DNA of 64,000 nt from Nitrospirillum amazonense (GCF_007828035.1 NZ_VITV01000002.1:1-64000), one strand, 5' to 3'; positions 19,059 to 28,347 are shown, numbered from the stretch's first letter. The notes: a model not told the origin generated them from the letters alone. Made by a program: numbers and translations.

Positions 19059-20048
19059 ATGGACCGCAGACAGTTCCTGTCGGCCGCCGCCGTTCTGGCC
19101 GCCGCGACCACCCCGATGACGCCCTCCCTGGCCGAGGCCGCCCCCGCCGCTCCCCTCAACCCGCCCGGTATTCGCATGGCCGGCATCCGCATGATCCCGG
19201 TGGCGGGGGGCAAGTACAAGGTCTGGACCAAGAAGATCGGCAGCGGCGCCGTGAAGGTGCTGCTGCTGCACGGTGGCCCCGGCTTTTCCCACGAATACCT
19301 TGAGGCGATGGAGTCCTTCCTGCCCGAGGCCGGGATCGAGATGTATTATTACGACCAGTTGGGGTCGAACAATTCCGACCAGCCAGACGACACCAGCCTG
19401 TGGACCCTGCCGCGCTTCGTCGAGGAGGTGGAGGAGGTGCGCCAGGGATTGGGCCTGGACCAGTTCGTGCTCTATGGCCATTCCTGGGGCGGCATCCTGG
19501 CCATCGATTACGCGCTGAAATACCAGAAGCACCTGAAGGGCCTGGTCATTTCCAACATGGCGGCCGGCATCCAGGCCTACCTGAAGCGCGTCAATGCCCT
19601 GCGCAGCCTGATGAAGCCCGAGTCCCAGAAGCTGATCCGGGAGCTGGAGGCGAAGCAGGCCTATGACGACCCGGCGTACGAGAAGATCATGATGGAGGAG
19701 ATGTATCCCCAGATGATCTGCCGCCTCGACCCCTGGCCGGAGCCTGTCACCCGCGCCTTCCGCCACGCCAACCTCACCATCTACAACCAGATGCAGGGAA
19801 AGAGTGAGCTGGAGGTGACGGGCAACCTGAAGGACTGGGAACGTTGGGATCAGCTATCCCAGATCAAGGTGAAGACCCTGACCATCGGCGCCACCCACGA
19901 CGAGATGGATCCGGAAGATATGAAGCGCATGGCGACGCTGATGCCCAACGCCCGGTCCGTGACCTGCCCGCAAGGCAGTCACCTGTGCATGTGGGACGAC
20001 CAGGACTTCTACTTCAAGAACCTGATCCCGTTCCTGAAGAGCGTGTAA
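19059..20048 (+). CDS. Exported alpha/beta hydrolase, proline iminopeptidase-like (S33)
   Basis: 329 residues. The N-terminus MDRRQFLSAAAVLAAATTP is a probable Tat signal. The alpha/beta hydrolase core shows the oxyanion HGGPG at 71-75, the nucleophile elbow GHSWGG with Ser142, an acidic candidate in THDEMDPED and a His in QGSHLCMWDD. Proline iminopeptidases cleave N-terminal proline; the true substrate is open because related tricorn-interacting and lactone hydrolases share the motifs. The ATG at 19059 with TGAGGA upstream is chosen over a longer frame from 18978. Confidence 0.85.
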   Translation: MDRRQFLSAAAVLAAATTPMTPSLAEAAPAAPLNPPGIRMAGIRMIPVAGGKYKVWTKKIGSGAVKVLLLHGGPGFSHEYLEAMESFLPEAGIEMYYYDQLGSNNSDQPDDTSLWTLPRFVEEVEEVRQGLGLDQFVLYGHSWGGILAIDYALKYQKHLKGLVISNMAAGIQAYLKRVNALRSLMKPESQKLIRELEAKQAYDDPAYEKIMMEEMYPQMICRLDPWPEPVTRAFRHANLTIYNQMQGKSELEVTGNLKDWERWDQLSQIKVKTLTIGATHDEMDPEDMKRMATLMPNARSVTCPQGSHLCMWDDQDFYFKNLIPFLKSV

Positions 20049-20067
20049 GTATAGCTATAGGACCGGG

Positions 20068-22176
20068 CTATGCCCTGTCCGGCGCCATGGCGCGGGCGTA
20101 GTCCTTGGCCGCCTGCACGACGTGGGTGACGGCGCGGGCAATGTCGTCCGGCGGTTCGCCCTCGCGCGCCAAGGCGCTATCATCCATCGGCACGCCGCGC
20201 ACCAGGGCGCCCAGCCGCATCGTGGCCGCCTCGCAATAGCCGATGCGCCGGGCGTCGGGCGGGCCGGGGATGGTGCGTTCGTCCAGCCAAGCGACGGTGG
20301 CGGCCCCCGCCAGGCGGCGCAGCGTTTCCAGAACGGCGCCGGCCTCGTCCAGGTGCGCCTTGCGCCGGCGGCCCTCCAGCACCATGCGCTGGCGCGTCAC
20401 CTCGGCCGCCGTGCTGGCCAGGCCGGCGGCCCGGCGGGCGGCGTCGATCTCTGCATAGGGCGTCTGGCCCGCCCGCACCACCAGGGTGGCGTAGCGCATG
20501 TTGGCCTCCACCGCCGCCGCCAGCTTGTGGGGGAAGCCCTTGGGCTCCCGCTCCGGCCACAGGACCAGGCAGCCGGCCAGGCCGATGACGCTGCCCAGCG
20601 TGTTGTTGAAGGCGCGGGCCAGCGCGATGCCTTCGCCATGGGCGTTCAGGCCGGGGTGCAGCAGGTCGGCCACCAGCACGAACAGCGGCGTCAGGAAGGT
20701 GACGAACAGGCTGTAGCTGACGGAGCGTAGGGCGATGGTGGCGGCCGCCAGGGGGAAGATGGCCGCCAGCAGCGCGAGGGGCGTGGGCAGGGCCACGGCC
20801 AGGAAGGCAGCTGCGGCGCCGCCGATGACGCTGCCCACCACGCGTTCCAGGGTGCGGGGCCAAGTGGTGGCGGCCTGCGGCTGCATCACCACAACCGCCG
20901 CCATGGTGGCCCAGTAGGCATAGGCGACGTCGAGATAGGCGGTGACGGCGTAGGTTACCGTCACCACCAGGGCCACGCGCAGGGCATGGCGCGCGATGGG
21001 GGAGGAAGGGACCAGGGCCAGGCGCAGGGCCCGGGCGGGCGTCAGGCGGCGGCGCGGCGTCTCGTCCTGTTCGGGCACGGTGGCCAGTGCGCCGTCATCC
21101 ACCGGCGGCGCCCAGGCGCGGGTCAGGTCGGCCAGGGCCTGGGCGCAGACCTGGGCCACGCGGCCCACCAGATCGTGCGCTGGCCGGGCGACGCGGTCCA
21201 GCACCTCCGCCTCATAGGCCACCAGGGCGCGGTCGGGCTCGGACCGCATCACCTGGCGGCTGGTGCGGGTCAGGGCGGCGCGCAGCTGGCGCAGCGGCAA
21301 GGTGTCGGCGTCGGTAGGTGTGCCGGTGGCGTGCGGCTCAAGGTCATAGCCCAGCGCGATCAGGCCGGCGAAGATGCGTTCGCCCGCCTCGATGGCGGCC
21401 AGCAGGGCGCGGCGGATGTCGCGCCCGTTGCCGCGCCCGGCGGAGAAGCGGCCCACGGCGGCACGCGCCCGCTCGATCGTGTCGCGCACCGCGCGGCGAT
21501 GCTCGGCAGCATGCGCCTTCCAGCGCGCGTCCTGGGTGGCACCGCTGGCGTGCAGGGCCAGCAGTTCGGCCGTCATGTCACCGAGTTCGGAATAGATGGC
21601 GGCGACGGCGCGGCGGGCGGGGGCGTAGGGATGGATGCGCCACAGCACCAGGCACAGGGCCACGGCCCAGCCGCTGCCCAGCAGGAAGACGCCGGACAGG
21701 CGCAGGGCGTCCAGGGGCGCCATGGGATAGCCCACCGCCACCACGGCGACGCAGCAGGCCAGCACGCCCACCTGGGTGGCGGCCGGGCCGTAGACGCGGC
21801 TGAGGCAGCAGATGAACAGGGCGACGAACAGGGCCGCCGCCGCCCAGCCGTGCCCCAGCGCTGCCACCGCGCTGACGGCCCCCGCCATGGCCGTGCCGAT
21901 CAGGGCGAATCCGCCCATGGCCCGCAGCCGTACGCCGAAAGGCCCGCCGGGGTCGGCCAGGCAGGCCCAGAAGGCGGCAAAGGCCGCCCACGACAGGATG
22001 GGCTGGTCCAGGTACAGCGCCAGCGTGACCATCAGCGCCACCGCCGTGGCGGCGCGCAGACCCTCGGTGATGCCGATCTGCTCCGGCGTCAGCGCGAACG
22101 ACCGCGCCTGCAGCCAGCGCGCGAGCCGGGCCAGCGGGGAGGAGCGGTCGGTGGGCACCGTGTGGGCGTGGGACAT
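20068..22176 (-). CDS. FUSC-family inner-membrane transporter
   Basis: 702 residues with two halves, each a bundle of about five or six hydrophobic helices (about 30-185 and 390-525) followed by a soluble region. This is the layout of the FUSC/YccS/AaeB family, which exports aromatic acids and related compounds. No membrane-fusion partner lies next to it, so it may act alone, like YccS. The ATG is followed by MSHAHTVPTDR. It is divergent from a pair of unknown membrane genes. Confidence 0.82.
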   Translation of the reverse strand: MSHAHTVPTDRSSPLARLARWLQARSFALTPEQIGITEGLRAATAVALMVTLALYLDQPILSWAAFAAFWACLADPGGPFGVRLRAMGGFALIGTAMAGAVSAVAALGHGWAAAALFVALFICCLSRVYGPAATQVGVLACCVAVVAVGYPMAPLDALRLSGVFLLGSGWAVALCLVLWRIHPYAPARRAVAAIYSELGDMTAELLALHASGATQDARWKAHAAEHRRAVRDTIERARAAVGRFSAGRGNGRDIRRALLAAIEAGERIFAGLIALGYDLEPHATGTPTDADTLPLRQLRAALTRTSRQVMRSEPDRALVAYEAEVLDRVARPAHDLVGRVAQVCAQALADLTRAWAPPVDDGALATVPEQDETPRRRLTPARALRLALVPSSPIARHALRVALVVTVTYAVTAYLDVAYAYWATMAAVVVMQPQAATTWPRTLERVVGSVIGGAAAAFLAVALPTPLALLAAIFPLAAATIALRSVSYSLFVTFLTPLFVLVADLLHPGLNAHGEGIALARAFNNTLGSVIGLAGCLVLWPEREPKGFPHKLAAAVEANMRYATLVVRAGQTPYAEIDAARRAAGLASTAAEVTRQRMVLEGRRRKAHLDEAGAVLETLRRLAGAATVAWLDERTIPGPPDARRIGYCEAATMRLGALVRGVPMDDSALAREGEPPDDIARAVTHVVQAAKDYARAMAPDRA

Positions 22177-22352
22177 GGAAACTCAAGTAGGCGAACGGGT
22201 GACCAGGGCAACGGTAACCAAGATCGTTCGCAGATGCAGCATTGGCGTGTGCATTGCGGCATTGCTGTCGGGGCGGATGTTCTTTGATCGCTAAAAACAG
22301 CTTGTCGGCTGGTTACATGGCGTCAGTATGCGTTGTGAGGTTGGCAGCGGAG

Positions 22353-22760
22353 ATGGACGTGACCGTTAGGATGCAACGTGCGGTCAGGGTGGGCATTGTC
22401 TTCGTGTCCTACTTCATGGCGAGCTTTTTTACCTTCCTGCCCGACGGAAATGGAGAACATGGTTTCCAGAACCTGTTCTGGGGATTGATCTATGGTTTCG
22501 GCTGGCATGTGGCGGGTTCGCTGACACACTTCAGCCGATCCGCCGATATCTTCGGATTTTTCATCTGGCCATTGTTGGTTTGGGTCGTGTTGTTTCTGCT
22601 GACGCGCCTTTGTTTCAGCGCACCACGGCTGTGGCAGCGTCGGTTGATTTGGGCCGGGTTGGCTCTTTCACTGTTTATCGTGATGCCAGGAAAAACGGCG
22701 TTTTCGCTAGGCTTCCAGCATTTGCCAACGCTCAACAACCTTGAAGCGGCGGCGTACTGA
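22353..22760 (+). CDS. Unknown multi-spanning membrane protein
   Basis: 135 residues with three or four hydrophobic segments (RVGIVFVSYFMASFFTFL, a central aromatic helix, and FFIWPLLVWVVLFLLTRL). The start at 22353 (MDVTVRMQRAV) is the best compromise; ATGs at 22317 and 22371 are alternatives. The base composition is visibly less GC-rich than its neighbours. The stop overlaps the next start (TGATG), so the two genes form a unit. I recognise no family. Confidence 0.6.
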   Translation: MDVTVRMQRAVRVGIVFVSYFMASFFTFLPDGNGEHGFQNLFWGLIYGFGWHVAGSLTHFSRSADIFGFFIWPLLVWVVLFLLTRLCFSAPRLWQRRLIWAGLALSLFIVMPGKTAFSLGFQHLPTLNNLEAAAY

Positions 22761-23362
22761 TGGGCCGGCGCGCGCTTCGTTGGCTGTTGCGAATTGCGTT
22801 GTGGCTGTGCCTGTCAGTGGTGACCGCTGTCATTCTGCTGGTGCTGCTGTGGAAGGCGGCAGAGCTGGATCAGCAGGCGACAGAGGATGAAAAGTTACCC
22901 ATCTTCGTCGCGATGGTGGACGGGCTGGCGGACGCCTTGACCGACTTCGGTTCCCGCGATCCCGTCTATGTTTCCCTGGATGGGCGTATTTTTCCTGACG
23001 ACCTGCTGCGAGAGGTACAGGCGCGGCAGCCCGGCTTCTCCATCCTATCCTGTCCCCCGACATCAAGGCGCGACCGGAGGTGTGCCGAGGGCTACCGGGA
23101 TGCCTTTGAGGGTGATGGGCCGCAGCCGCTTGTCGATGTGACCCGGTTCGAAATACCCCTCTGGCACCTCGCCCAGGTTCGTTACACCTTCCACAACGGA
23201 TCGGGCGAACGGATCCTGATCAAGGCTTTCGGCAAATGGCGGATCATCCACCGCTGGGATGTCCATGTGCTGGTGACCAAGATCCTGGATGAAGACGATG
23301 ACGAGTCTCCTGCTGAGGATGAGGCGCCGAAGCAGCTGAAGGTGCCACGGGGTGGCCCCTGA
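22760..23362 (+). CDS. Unknown protein with one N-terminal membrane anchor
   Basis: 200 residues: a transmembrane helix at about 8-31 (LLRIALWLCLSVVTAVILLV), then a soluble domain containing FGSRDPVYVSLDGRIFPDDL, two Cys residues (LSCPP, RRCAEG), and a very acidic tail (EDDDESPAEDEAPK). The Cys pair may form a disulfide if the domain is periplasmic. Start in a TGATG overlap with the preceding membrane gene. No family recognised; probably a partner of that gene. Confidence 0.6.
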   Translation: MGRRALRWLLRIALWLCLSVVTAVILLVLLWKAAELDQQATEDEKLPIFVAMVDGLADALTDFGSRDPVYVSLDGRIFPDDLLREVQARQPGFSILSCPPTSRRDRRCAEGYRDAFEGDGPQPLVDVTRFEIPLWHLAQVRYTFHNGSGERILIKAFGKWRIIHRWDVHVLVTKILDEDDDESPAEDEAPKQLKVPRGGP

Positions 23363-23371
23363 GCCGGCACG

Positions 23372-25201
23372 TCAGCGCCCGGCCACCCTCTCCTCCAGCG
23401 CCGCCTTGACCGCGGCCACCGGCGCCGTCCAATCGCCCAGGCGCGTCTGCCGGAACAGGCGCAGGGATGGGTACCAGGGGCTGGTGTCGCCCCTGTCGTG
23501 CCAGCGCCAGTCGGTGGTGGGGGACAGCAGCAGGAAAGCGGGCACATCCAGCGCGCCGGCCAGATGGATGCAGGCGCTGTCGGAGCCGATGACCAGGTCC
23601 AGCCCGGCCACCAGGGCGGCGGTGTCGGCCCAGTCGCGGATGGAGGCGGCGGCGTCGCGGATGCGGCCAGGGGGGATGGCCGGATCGGTCAGGGCGGCCT
23701 TGGCCGGGCCCATCTGCAGGCTGACGAACTCCACACCCGGCACGTCCAGCAGCGGCAGCAAGGGGGCGAGGCCGGGCGAGCGCCAGTGGTCGTCGGGGAA
23801 GTCTGGATTGCCCTGCCAGAACAGGCCGACGCGCAGGCCCCGCTTGGGACCCAGCATCTGCGTCCAGCGCAGCTTGCGGCCGGGGTCGGCTTTAAGGTAG
23901 GGGCCGGTCCAGGGCACGGCGGCAGGGTCGGGGCAGAAGCGGCCGGGCAGGTCCATCATGGGCACCTGTCCATCCCAGGGCAGGGGGGCCGCAGAGCCCA
24001 CACCCGGCGCCGGCGTCTGCGCGTCCACCACCACGGCGCCATAGCCCTGGGCCGCCACCAGCGGGGCCAGGCCGGCCGGCACCTCGATGGTCAGGCGGGC
24101 GCCGGCCGCGGTCAATTGGGGCAGGAAGCGCAGGCACATCAGCGTGTCGCCCACCCCCTGCTCATGCCAAACCAGCAGGCGCAGGCCGGCCGGGGTGCCC
24201 ATGGATACGCCGGTCGACCAGGCCGGCAGGCCCTGGTGCCGGGGCGGCTTGGCGGCGGAGGGCCAGCGCCAGCGATAGTGCGCGAAGCCCTCGCGGTAGC
24301 GGCCCAGGCGCAACAGGCACAGGGCCACACCGAAATTGGCCACCGGATCCTGCGGCGCCAGGGTGGCCGCCACCTGGAAGGCGGCCAGCGCCTCCTCCGA
24401 CCGGCCCAGCAGGCGCAGCAGGACGCCCAGGTCGCGGTGGGGCAGCAGAGCGTCCGGCCGGCGGCGCGCCGCCTCCGCCAGATGGGCCTCCGCTTCCTCG
24501 AAGCGGAACAGGCTGGTCAGGGTGTTGGCCAGGGCGCAGCGGGGCAGGGGGGCGTCGGGGGCGGCGCTCACGGCGCGGGACAATAGGCTGACGGCCTCCG
24601 CCGCGTCGCCGGCCCGCCGTTTCAGTTCCCCCAGATTGTTCAGGGCCAGGATGTTGAAGGGATCGCGCGCCAGGACGTGGCGGTACCAGGTCTCCGCCTC
24701 GCTCCCCCGGCCCAGCCGCTCGCACAGGCGCGCCAGTTCCGTCACCGTGGGCAGGTCGTCGGGCGTCCGCTCCACGCAGGCGCGCAGGGCGTCGGCGGCA
24801 GCCGACAGTCGCTCCAGCCGGGCCAGCAGGCGGGCCATGTTGCGCAGGGCGTCGGGATGGTTGGGATTCAGGCGCAGGGCTTGAGTGTAGGCGGTCAGCG
24901 CCTCATCCGTGCGGCCCAGCGTGTCCAGCACCTGGGCGTGGTTGGCATGGAAGTCGGCCACGCCGGGCCGCAGCGCGATGGCCCGGGCGATCAGGGGCTC
25001 CGCCTCCGCCGCGCGTCCTGCCTGGGCGGTGGCGACCCCCAGCAGGTGGAGGGCGTCCGGCTGCTCCGGCTCCTGCGCCAGCAACGAGGAATAGAGCGCG
25101 CCGGCATCCGCCAGGCGGCCCGCCCGGTGATGCTCCAGCGCCACCGCCAGGACCTCCCCGACGGTGCGCATACTCCGGGTCCTGGGTGCCTCGGGTGCCA
25201 T
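23372..25201 (-). CDS. TPR protein with C-terminal glycosyltransferase-9-like domain
   Basis: 609 residues. Residues 15-320 are TPR repeats (for example LHLLGVATAQAGRAAEAEPL and NPNHPDALRNMARLLARLER). From about 340 an ADP-heptose-transferase-like fold follows, with LLVWHEQGVGDTLMCLRFLP and GLDLVIGSDSACIHLAGALD near the C-terminus. Related proteins occur near flagellar and surface glycosylation loci in alphaproteobacteria. The usual VDTAxAHL in the donor site reads SDSACIHL here, so activity is uncertain. MRTVGEVL at 25171 is an alternative start. Confidence 0.75.
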   Translation of the reverse strand: MAPEAPRTRSMRTVGEVLAVALEHHRAGRLADAGALYSSLLAQEPEQPDALHLLGVATAQAGRAAEAEPLIARAIALRPGVADFHANHAQVLDTLGRTDEALTAYTQALRLNPNHPDALRNMARLLARLERLSAAADALRACVERTPDDLPTVTELARLCERLGRGSEAETWYRHVLARDPFNILALNNLGELKRRAGDAAEAVSLLSRAVSAAPDAPLPRCALANTLTSLFRFEEAEAHLAEAARRRPDALLPHRDLGVLLRLLGRSEEALAAFQVAATLAPQDPVANFGVALCLLRLGRYREGFAHYRWRWPSAAKPPRHQGLPAWSTGVSMGTPAGLRLLVWHEQGVGDTLMCLRFLPQLTAAGARLTIEVPAGLAPLVAAQGYGAVVVDAQTPAPGVGSAAPLPWDGQVPMMDLPGRFCPDPAAVPWTGPYLKADPGRKLRWTQMLGPKRGLRVGLFWQGNPDFPDDHWRSPGLAPLLPLLDVPGVEFVSLQMGPAKAALTDPAIPPGRIRDAAASIRDWADTAALVAGLDLVIGSDSACIHLAGALDVPAFLLLSPTTDWRWHDRGDTSPWYPSLRLFRQTRLGDWTAPVAAVKAALEERVAGR

Positions 25202-25246
25202 ACCCTAGTGATATCTCCTAGGGCGCGGGCACGCTAGCGGCGGAGG

Positions 25247-26599
25247 TCACATCCCTTTGGTTACATTCGGTCCGGTCTGGGCTTCTGCGGGCGCGTCCTC
25301 GGCCATCGCCCGGTGGCGCGGGCGGAACCAGCGCATAAGGCGGGGCCATAGACCCTCTGGTGGGCCGGTTTCTTCCTGAGGGGCTTCCGCCTCCGGTCCG
25401 TCTTCCACCGCCCCCTGGCCGACCGTCGTCTCCGCCGGTGGGACCACCTGCTGCCGCATCTCCGCGAAGTCGGCGACCGCCTGGCCCTGCAGCATGCGGA
25501 TGCCCGCGTCCAGTGCGTGATGGACCAGGGCCAGGCTATCGCAGTGGGTCAGGATGCAGCGGTCGGCGCCCAAGGTGCGGACCAGCTGGCGCAAGGTGGC
25601 GCCGCTCGGCACCGTGTGCGGCCGCAAGGCGGCCGGCGCCTCTCCACTTGTGGCGGAAACTGCCGGCATCAGCCGCAACAGCACATCCTTGGGCAACGTG
25701 GCCTCGGCCGCCCGGTCCACCGGGACGTGATCCAACACCATCAGGCATTGACGGCGCCGGCCAACGGCCAAGGCCTCTTCCACTGCGTCGGGGGCCACCA
25801 GCCACTCGGCATACGGAAGCTCGATCGCCAAGCGGGCATGCCAATGGGCCGGCAGTTCATCCAGCAGGGCCGCGAAGCTCCCCTGACGCACGCTGCCGGC
25901 GTGAAGCTTGATGGCGATGGGCAATCGCGGCGACATTTCGTCATGCAGCAGATGGTGCAGCATGCGCCGGTCCAGGATTTCGGTCACGCGGGCGTGCATC
26001 CAAGGGGCGCCGATGATGGTGACGTTGAACAGCCGCTCCAGCGCGGTCAGGTCCACCGTCTGTTCCAGCATGATCGGCTCCAGAGAGATGCCGTCGTCAC
26101 CAACCCTGTAAACGGGTTGGCGGCGGATCAGGGATGACAGGTCCGCCCCGTGCAGTCCGCGTTCGATGCGCAGCAGGGCGACCACATCATCCGTGGCGGG
26201 TGACGGCGGGGCCAGGGATTTGTCGCCCATCAGGATGCGCAGGCAGGCGATCAGAGGCTTGGCCTCACCGGGCAGATCAAACCAATGGACGTCGACCTTC
26301 CCCTGGTGTGCATCGGCGAACACGGTGCAGACACGGTCGGTCGCGGCCAGCAATGTCTCGCCGCTGTCCGCATCGCCGATAAGAAGCCAGCCATACGAGC
26401 CTATGCCATAAGTATTAATCCCAACGGTATGATCATTGGCTGCTGCGACCGCCTTTAATTCCGCATCAACAATTCTGTGGATGACTGGTTCATAGGCATC
26501 CACAACCCCCGACAGATCAAGCAATGCTGCCCGGCATTCCTGCTTATTCTGTATAATACTGGCGACATGCGCCAGTACGTCCGGCGTATTTGTGGCCAT
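25247..26599 (-). CDS. Probable degenerate GGDEF/EAL-type protein
   Basis: 450 residues from the ATG at 26599 (AAGGA 9 nt upstream; a longer start at 26629 has no good RBS). Residues 1-125 resemble a GGDEF fold with IGSYGWLLIGDAD where GGDEF would be; residues about 150-390 resemble an EAL barrel: RQPVYRV, LHHLLHDEMSPRLPIAIKLH, LAIELPYAEWLV and CLMVLDHVP. The EAL triad and metal ligands are not visible, so an enzymatic role is unlikely. The tail is Pro/Glu-rich with a basic end. The match is by eye only. Confidence 0.45.
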   Translation of the reverse strand: MATNTPDVLAHVASIIQNKQECRAALLDLSGVVDAYEPVIHRIVDAELKAVAAANDHTVGINTYGIGSYGWLLIGDADSGETLLAATDRVCTVFADAHQGKVDVHWFDLPGEAKPLIACLRILMGDKSLAPPSPATDDVVALLRIERGLHGADLSSLIRRQPVYRVGDDGISLEPIMLEQTVDLTALERLFNVTIIGAPWMHARVTEILDRRMLHHLLHDEMSPRLPIAIKLHAGSVRQGSFAALLDELPAHWHARLAIELPYAEWLVAPDAVEEALAVGRRRQCLMVLDHVPVDRAAEATLPKDVLLRLMPAVSATSGEAPAALRPHTVPSGATLRQLVRTLGADRCILTHCDSLALVHHALDAGIRMLQGQAVADFAEMRQQVVPPAETTVGQGAVEDGPEAEAPQEETGPPEGLWPRLMRWFRPRHRAMAEDAPAEAQTGPNVTKGM

Positions 26600-26843
26600 G
26601 ATATGTTTCCTTACGGCTAATATGGCCATTTGCGCCTCATTTCGGCGCTATGGTTATTGTACATCCGCTTACAGATCTGTTGTGATGATTTGAATCAATT
26701 GGATTTTTGCAGTCTGCGCTACATTTGAAGGCGCGATGCGGTGAGTGTTAATTGCCGGTCGCAATATCAACTCTTGCCCGGGTGCCGACGATCGACGCCA
26801 TGCCGGCGCCTTTCCGTGACGCGCCGTCTGTGATTGGAACACA
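26600..26843 (+). promoter_or_regulatory. AT-richer divergent promoter region
   Basis: This 244-bp gap separates the EAL-like gene (minus) from the MotB-like gene (plus) and is clearly less GC-rich than the flanks. A weak plus-strand candidate is TTGAAG (26725-26730), 17 bp, TTAATT (26748-26753). Shared regulation of the two genes is plausible. Confidence 0.3.
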
Positions 26844-27644
26844 ATGACTGATCTCTGGCACCCCGAAGGAGCACGTCCTGAGCTGGGGAAGACCGGTACG
26901 GCATCCGCGCCGATGCCCAAACGGCCGAACCCAGCCAAGTTCACCACGCTGCCGCCCCCGGCGGAGGAGTCGGAGGAATGGGTCATCAGTTACATGGACA
27001 TGGTCACGCTGCTGATGGTCGTCTTCCTGGGCATGGTGGCGATCCTGGGCATGAAGGGACGGCTGGCCGCCAAGCCGGTGGATGCCGGCACAGTCGCGGC
27101 CCGGCACGACGACTCAGCCCAGGAGGAAGTTTCCAACCCCCGGGGTGAGGCATTTTCCGACGAACGACAGCCGGCCGCCTCGGCGCCCGCGGACGGCATG
27201 TCCGGCGGAGGGGCCACCCTGACACCGGCGGCCCAGGCCTTGCTGACTCAGTTGGAGGCGGCGGGGAAACCGGCCGACCTTGACGTCATCCTGTCGGATC
27301 GCAAGCTGACGATCGCCATCAAGGACCGTATCCTGTTCGCCTCCGGCAAGGCAGACTTGGCGCCGCCCGGCCGGCAACTGCTGGCGAATGTGGCCCGCAG
27401 TCTCCGCGTGCTGACGGGCGTCATCGCGGTCGAAGGCCATACCGATGATGTCGCGATCGCCACGGCCCGCTTTCCCACCAACTGGGAACTCTCCTCCGCC
27501 CGCGCCAGCGCCGTGGTGCGGGAACTGATCGCCAACGGGGTGGAGCCTGGACGCCTGCGGGCGGTGGGCTACGCCGACACCAGGCCCCTGGACGTGCACG
27601 ACCGGGCGGCGAACCGGCGGGTGACCATCGTGGTCGAGCGTTGA
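26844..27644 (+). CDS. MotB/OmpA-family inner-membrane protein
   Basis: 266 residues. After a Pro-rich cytoplasmic start, a single membrane segment (about 48-68) begins ISYMDMVTLLMVVFLGMV, with the Asp at the position of the proton-carrying Asp of MotB plug domains. A C-terminal OmpA domain (about 165-266) carries ILFASGKADL, VEGHTDDV and NWELSSARASAVVREL, which bind peptidoglycan. No motA is adjacent; the only MotA-like gene is about 25 kb away. It could be a stator subunit or another peptidoglycan-anchored protein. Confidence 0.75.
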   Translation: MTDLWHPEGARPELGKTGTASAPMPKRPNPAKFTTLPPPAEESEEWVISYMDMVTLLMVVFLGMVAILGMKGRLAAKPVDAGTVAARHDDSAQEEVSNPRGEAFSDERQPAASAPADGMSGGGATLTPAAQALLTQLEAAGKPADLDVILSDRKLTIAIKDRILFASGKADLAPPGRQLLANVARSLRVLTGVIAVEGHTDDVAIATARFPTNWELSSARASAVVRELIANGVEPGRLRAVGYADTRPLDVHDRAANRRVTIVVER

Positions 27645-27714
27645 GGGCTGCGCTCGGGACCAGGTATCGCTACCCTGCACGACGCCCTGCACTCATCCCC
27701 ACGGAAGGCCCCCC

Positions 27715-28206
27715 ATGTCCCATGAAGAAGACCTGCGCCGCATCGCCTTGCAGGAACAGCGGCTGGTGTTCGAGCGCTTTGGACAGGAGGAGGCCTGGGC
27801 CCTGGGCGTGTGGTTGCGGCAGGCCGGGCTGGAGCGTGGCGGGGTGCTGGTGGTGGATGTGTCGCTGCACCGCCAGCAGCTGCTGCGCCTGGCGGTGGGG
27901 CCGGCCACGCCGGACCATGACGACTGGGTTCGCCGCAAGCGGGCCACCGCGCTGCACTTCGCCCGCAGCTCCTACGCCATCGGCCTGGGCCTGGCGCAGC
28001 AGGGTACGAATTTGGAGATCAAGAGCGGCCTGCCGCATCGCGACTACGCCAGCCACGGCGGTGCCGTACCCCTAGTGGTGGCGGGCGCGGGCTGCATCGG
28101 CGCGCTGACCGTCTCCGGCCTGCCGCAGCGTGAGGATCACACGCTGGCCATGGCGGCCCTGGCCCACGTGCAGGGCCGCGACATCAGCGACATCGCGCTG
28201 GACTGA
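27715..28206 (+). CDS. Heme-degrading-domain (UPF0303-like) protein
   Basis: 163 residues, the usual size of this small cytosolic family related to HbpS/GlcG. Features include WALGVWLRQAGLERGGVLVV, RKRATALHFARSSYAIGL and the Gly-rich end HGGAVPLVVAGAGCIGALTV. The domain name comes from HbpS studies; heme binding by this member is not shown. AAGG precedes the ATG by 6 nt. Confidence 0.75.
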   Translation: MSHEEDLRRIALQEQRLVFERFGQEEAWALGVWLRQAGLERGGVLVVDVSLHRQQLLRLAVGPATPDHDDWVRRKRATALHFARSSYAIGLGLAQQGTNLEIKSGLPHRDYASHGGAVPLVVAGAGCIGALTVSGLPQREDHTLAMAALAHVQGRDISDIALD

Positions 28207-28237
28207 CCCACAATCCAAGCGGCGGCGCACGTCGCGC

Positions 28238-28303
28238 CGCCGTAGGCCGCGACCGCGGTCGCCGGACATTTCCGGGGAGCGATAGTGGACTGGAAATCGA
28301 GGA
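28238..28303 (-). repeat. Dispersed palindromic repeat, copy A
   Basis: Read on the minus strand, this 66-bp element aligns with 37605-37668. Shared blocks are TCCTC, TTTCCAGTCC, CCCGGAA, a 20-bp core TCCGGCGACCGCGGTCGCGG and CTACGGCG. The core contains the perfect palindrome GCGACCGCGGTCGC. It lies between convergent genes, 32 bp after a stop codon, typical of REP-like elements. Confidence 0.8.
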
Positions 28304-28347
28304 CCAGCCAAGCCGACGGATGTCGGCGCCCGGCGTTTGAGGGAATT

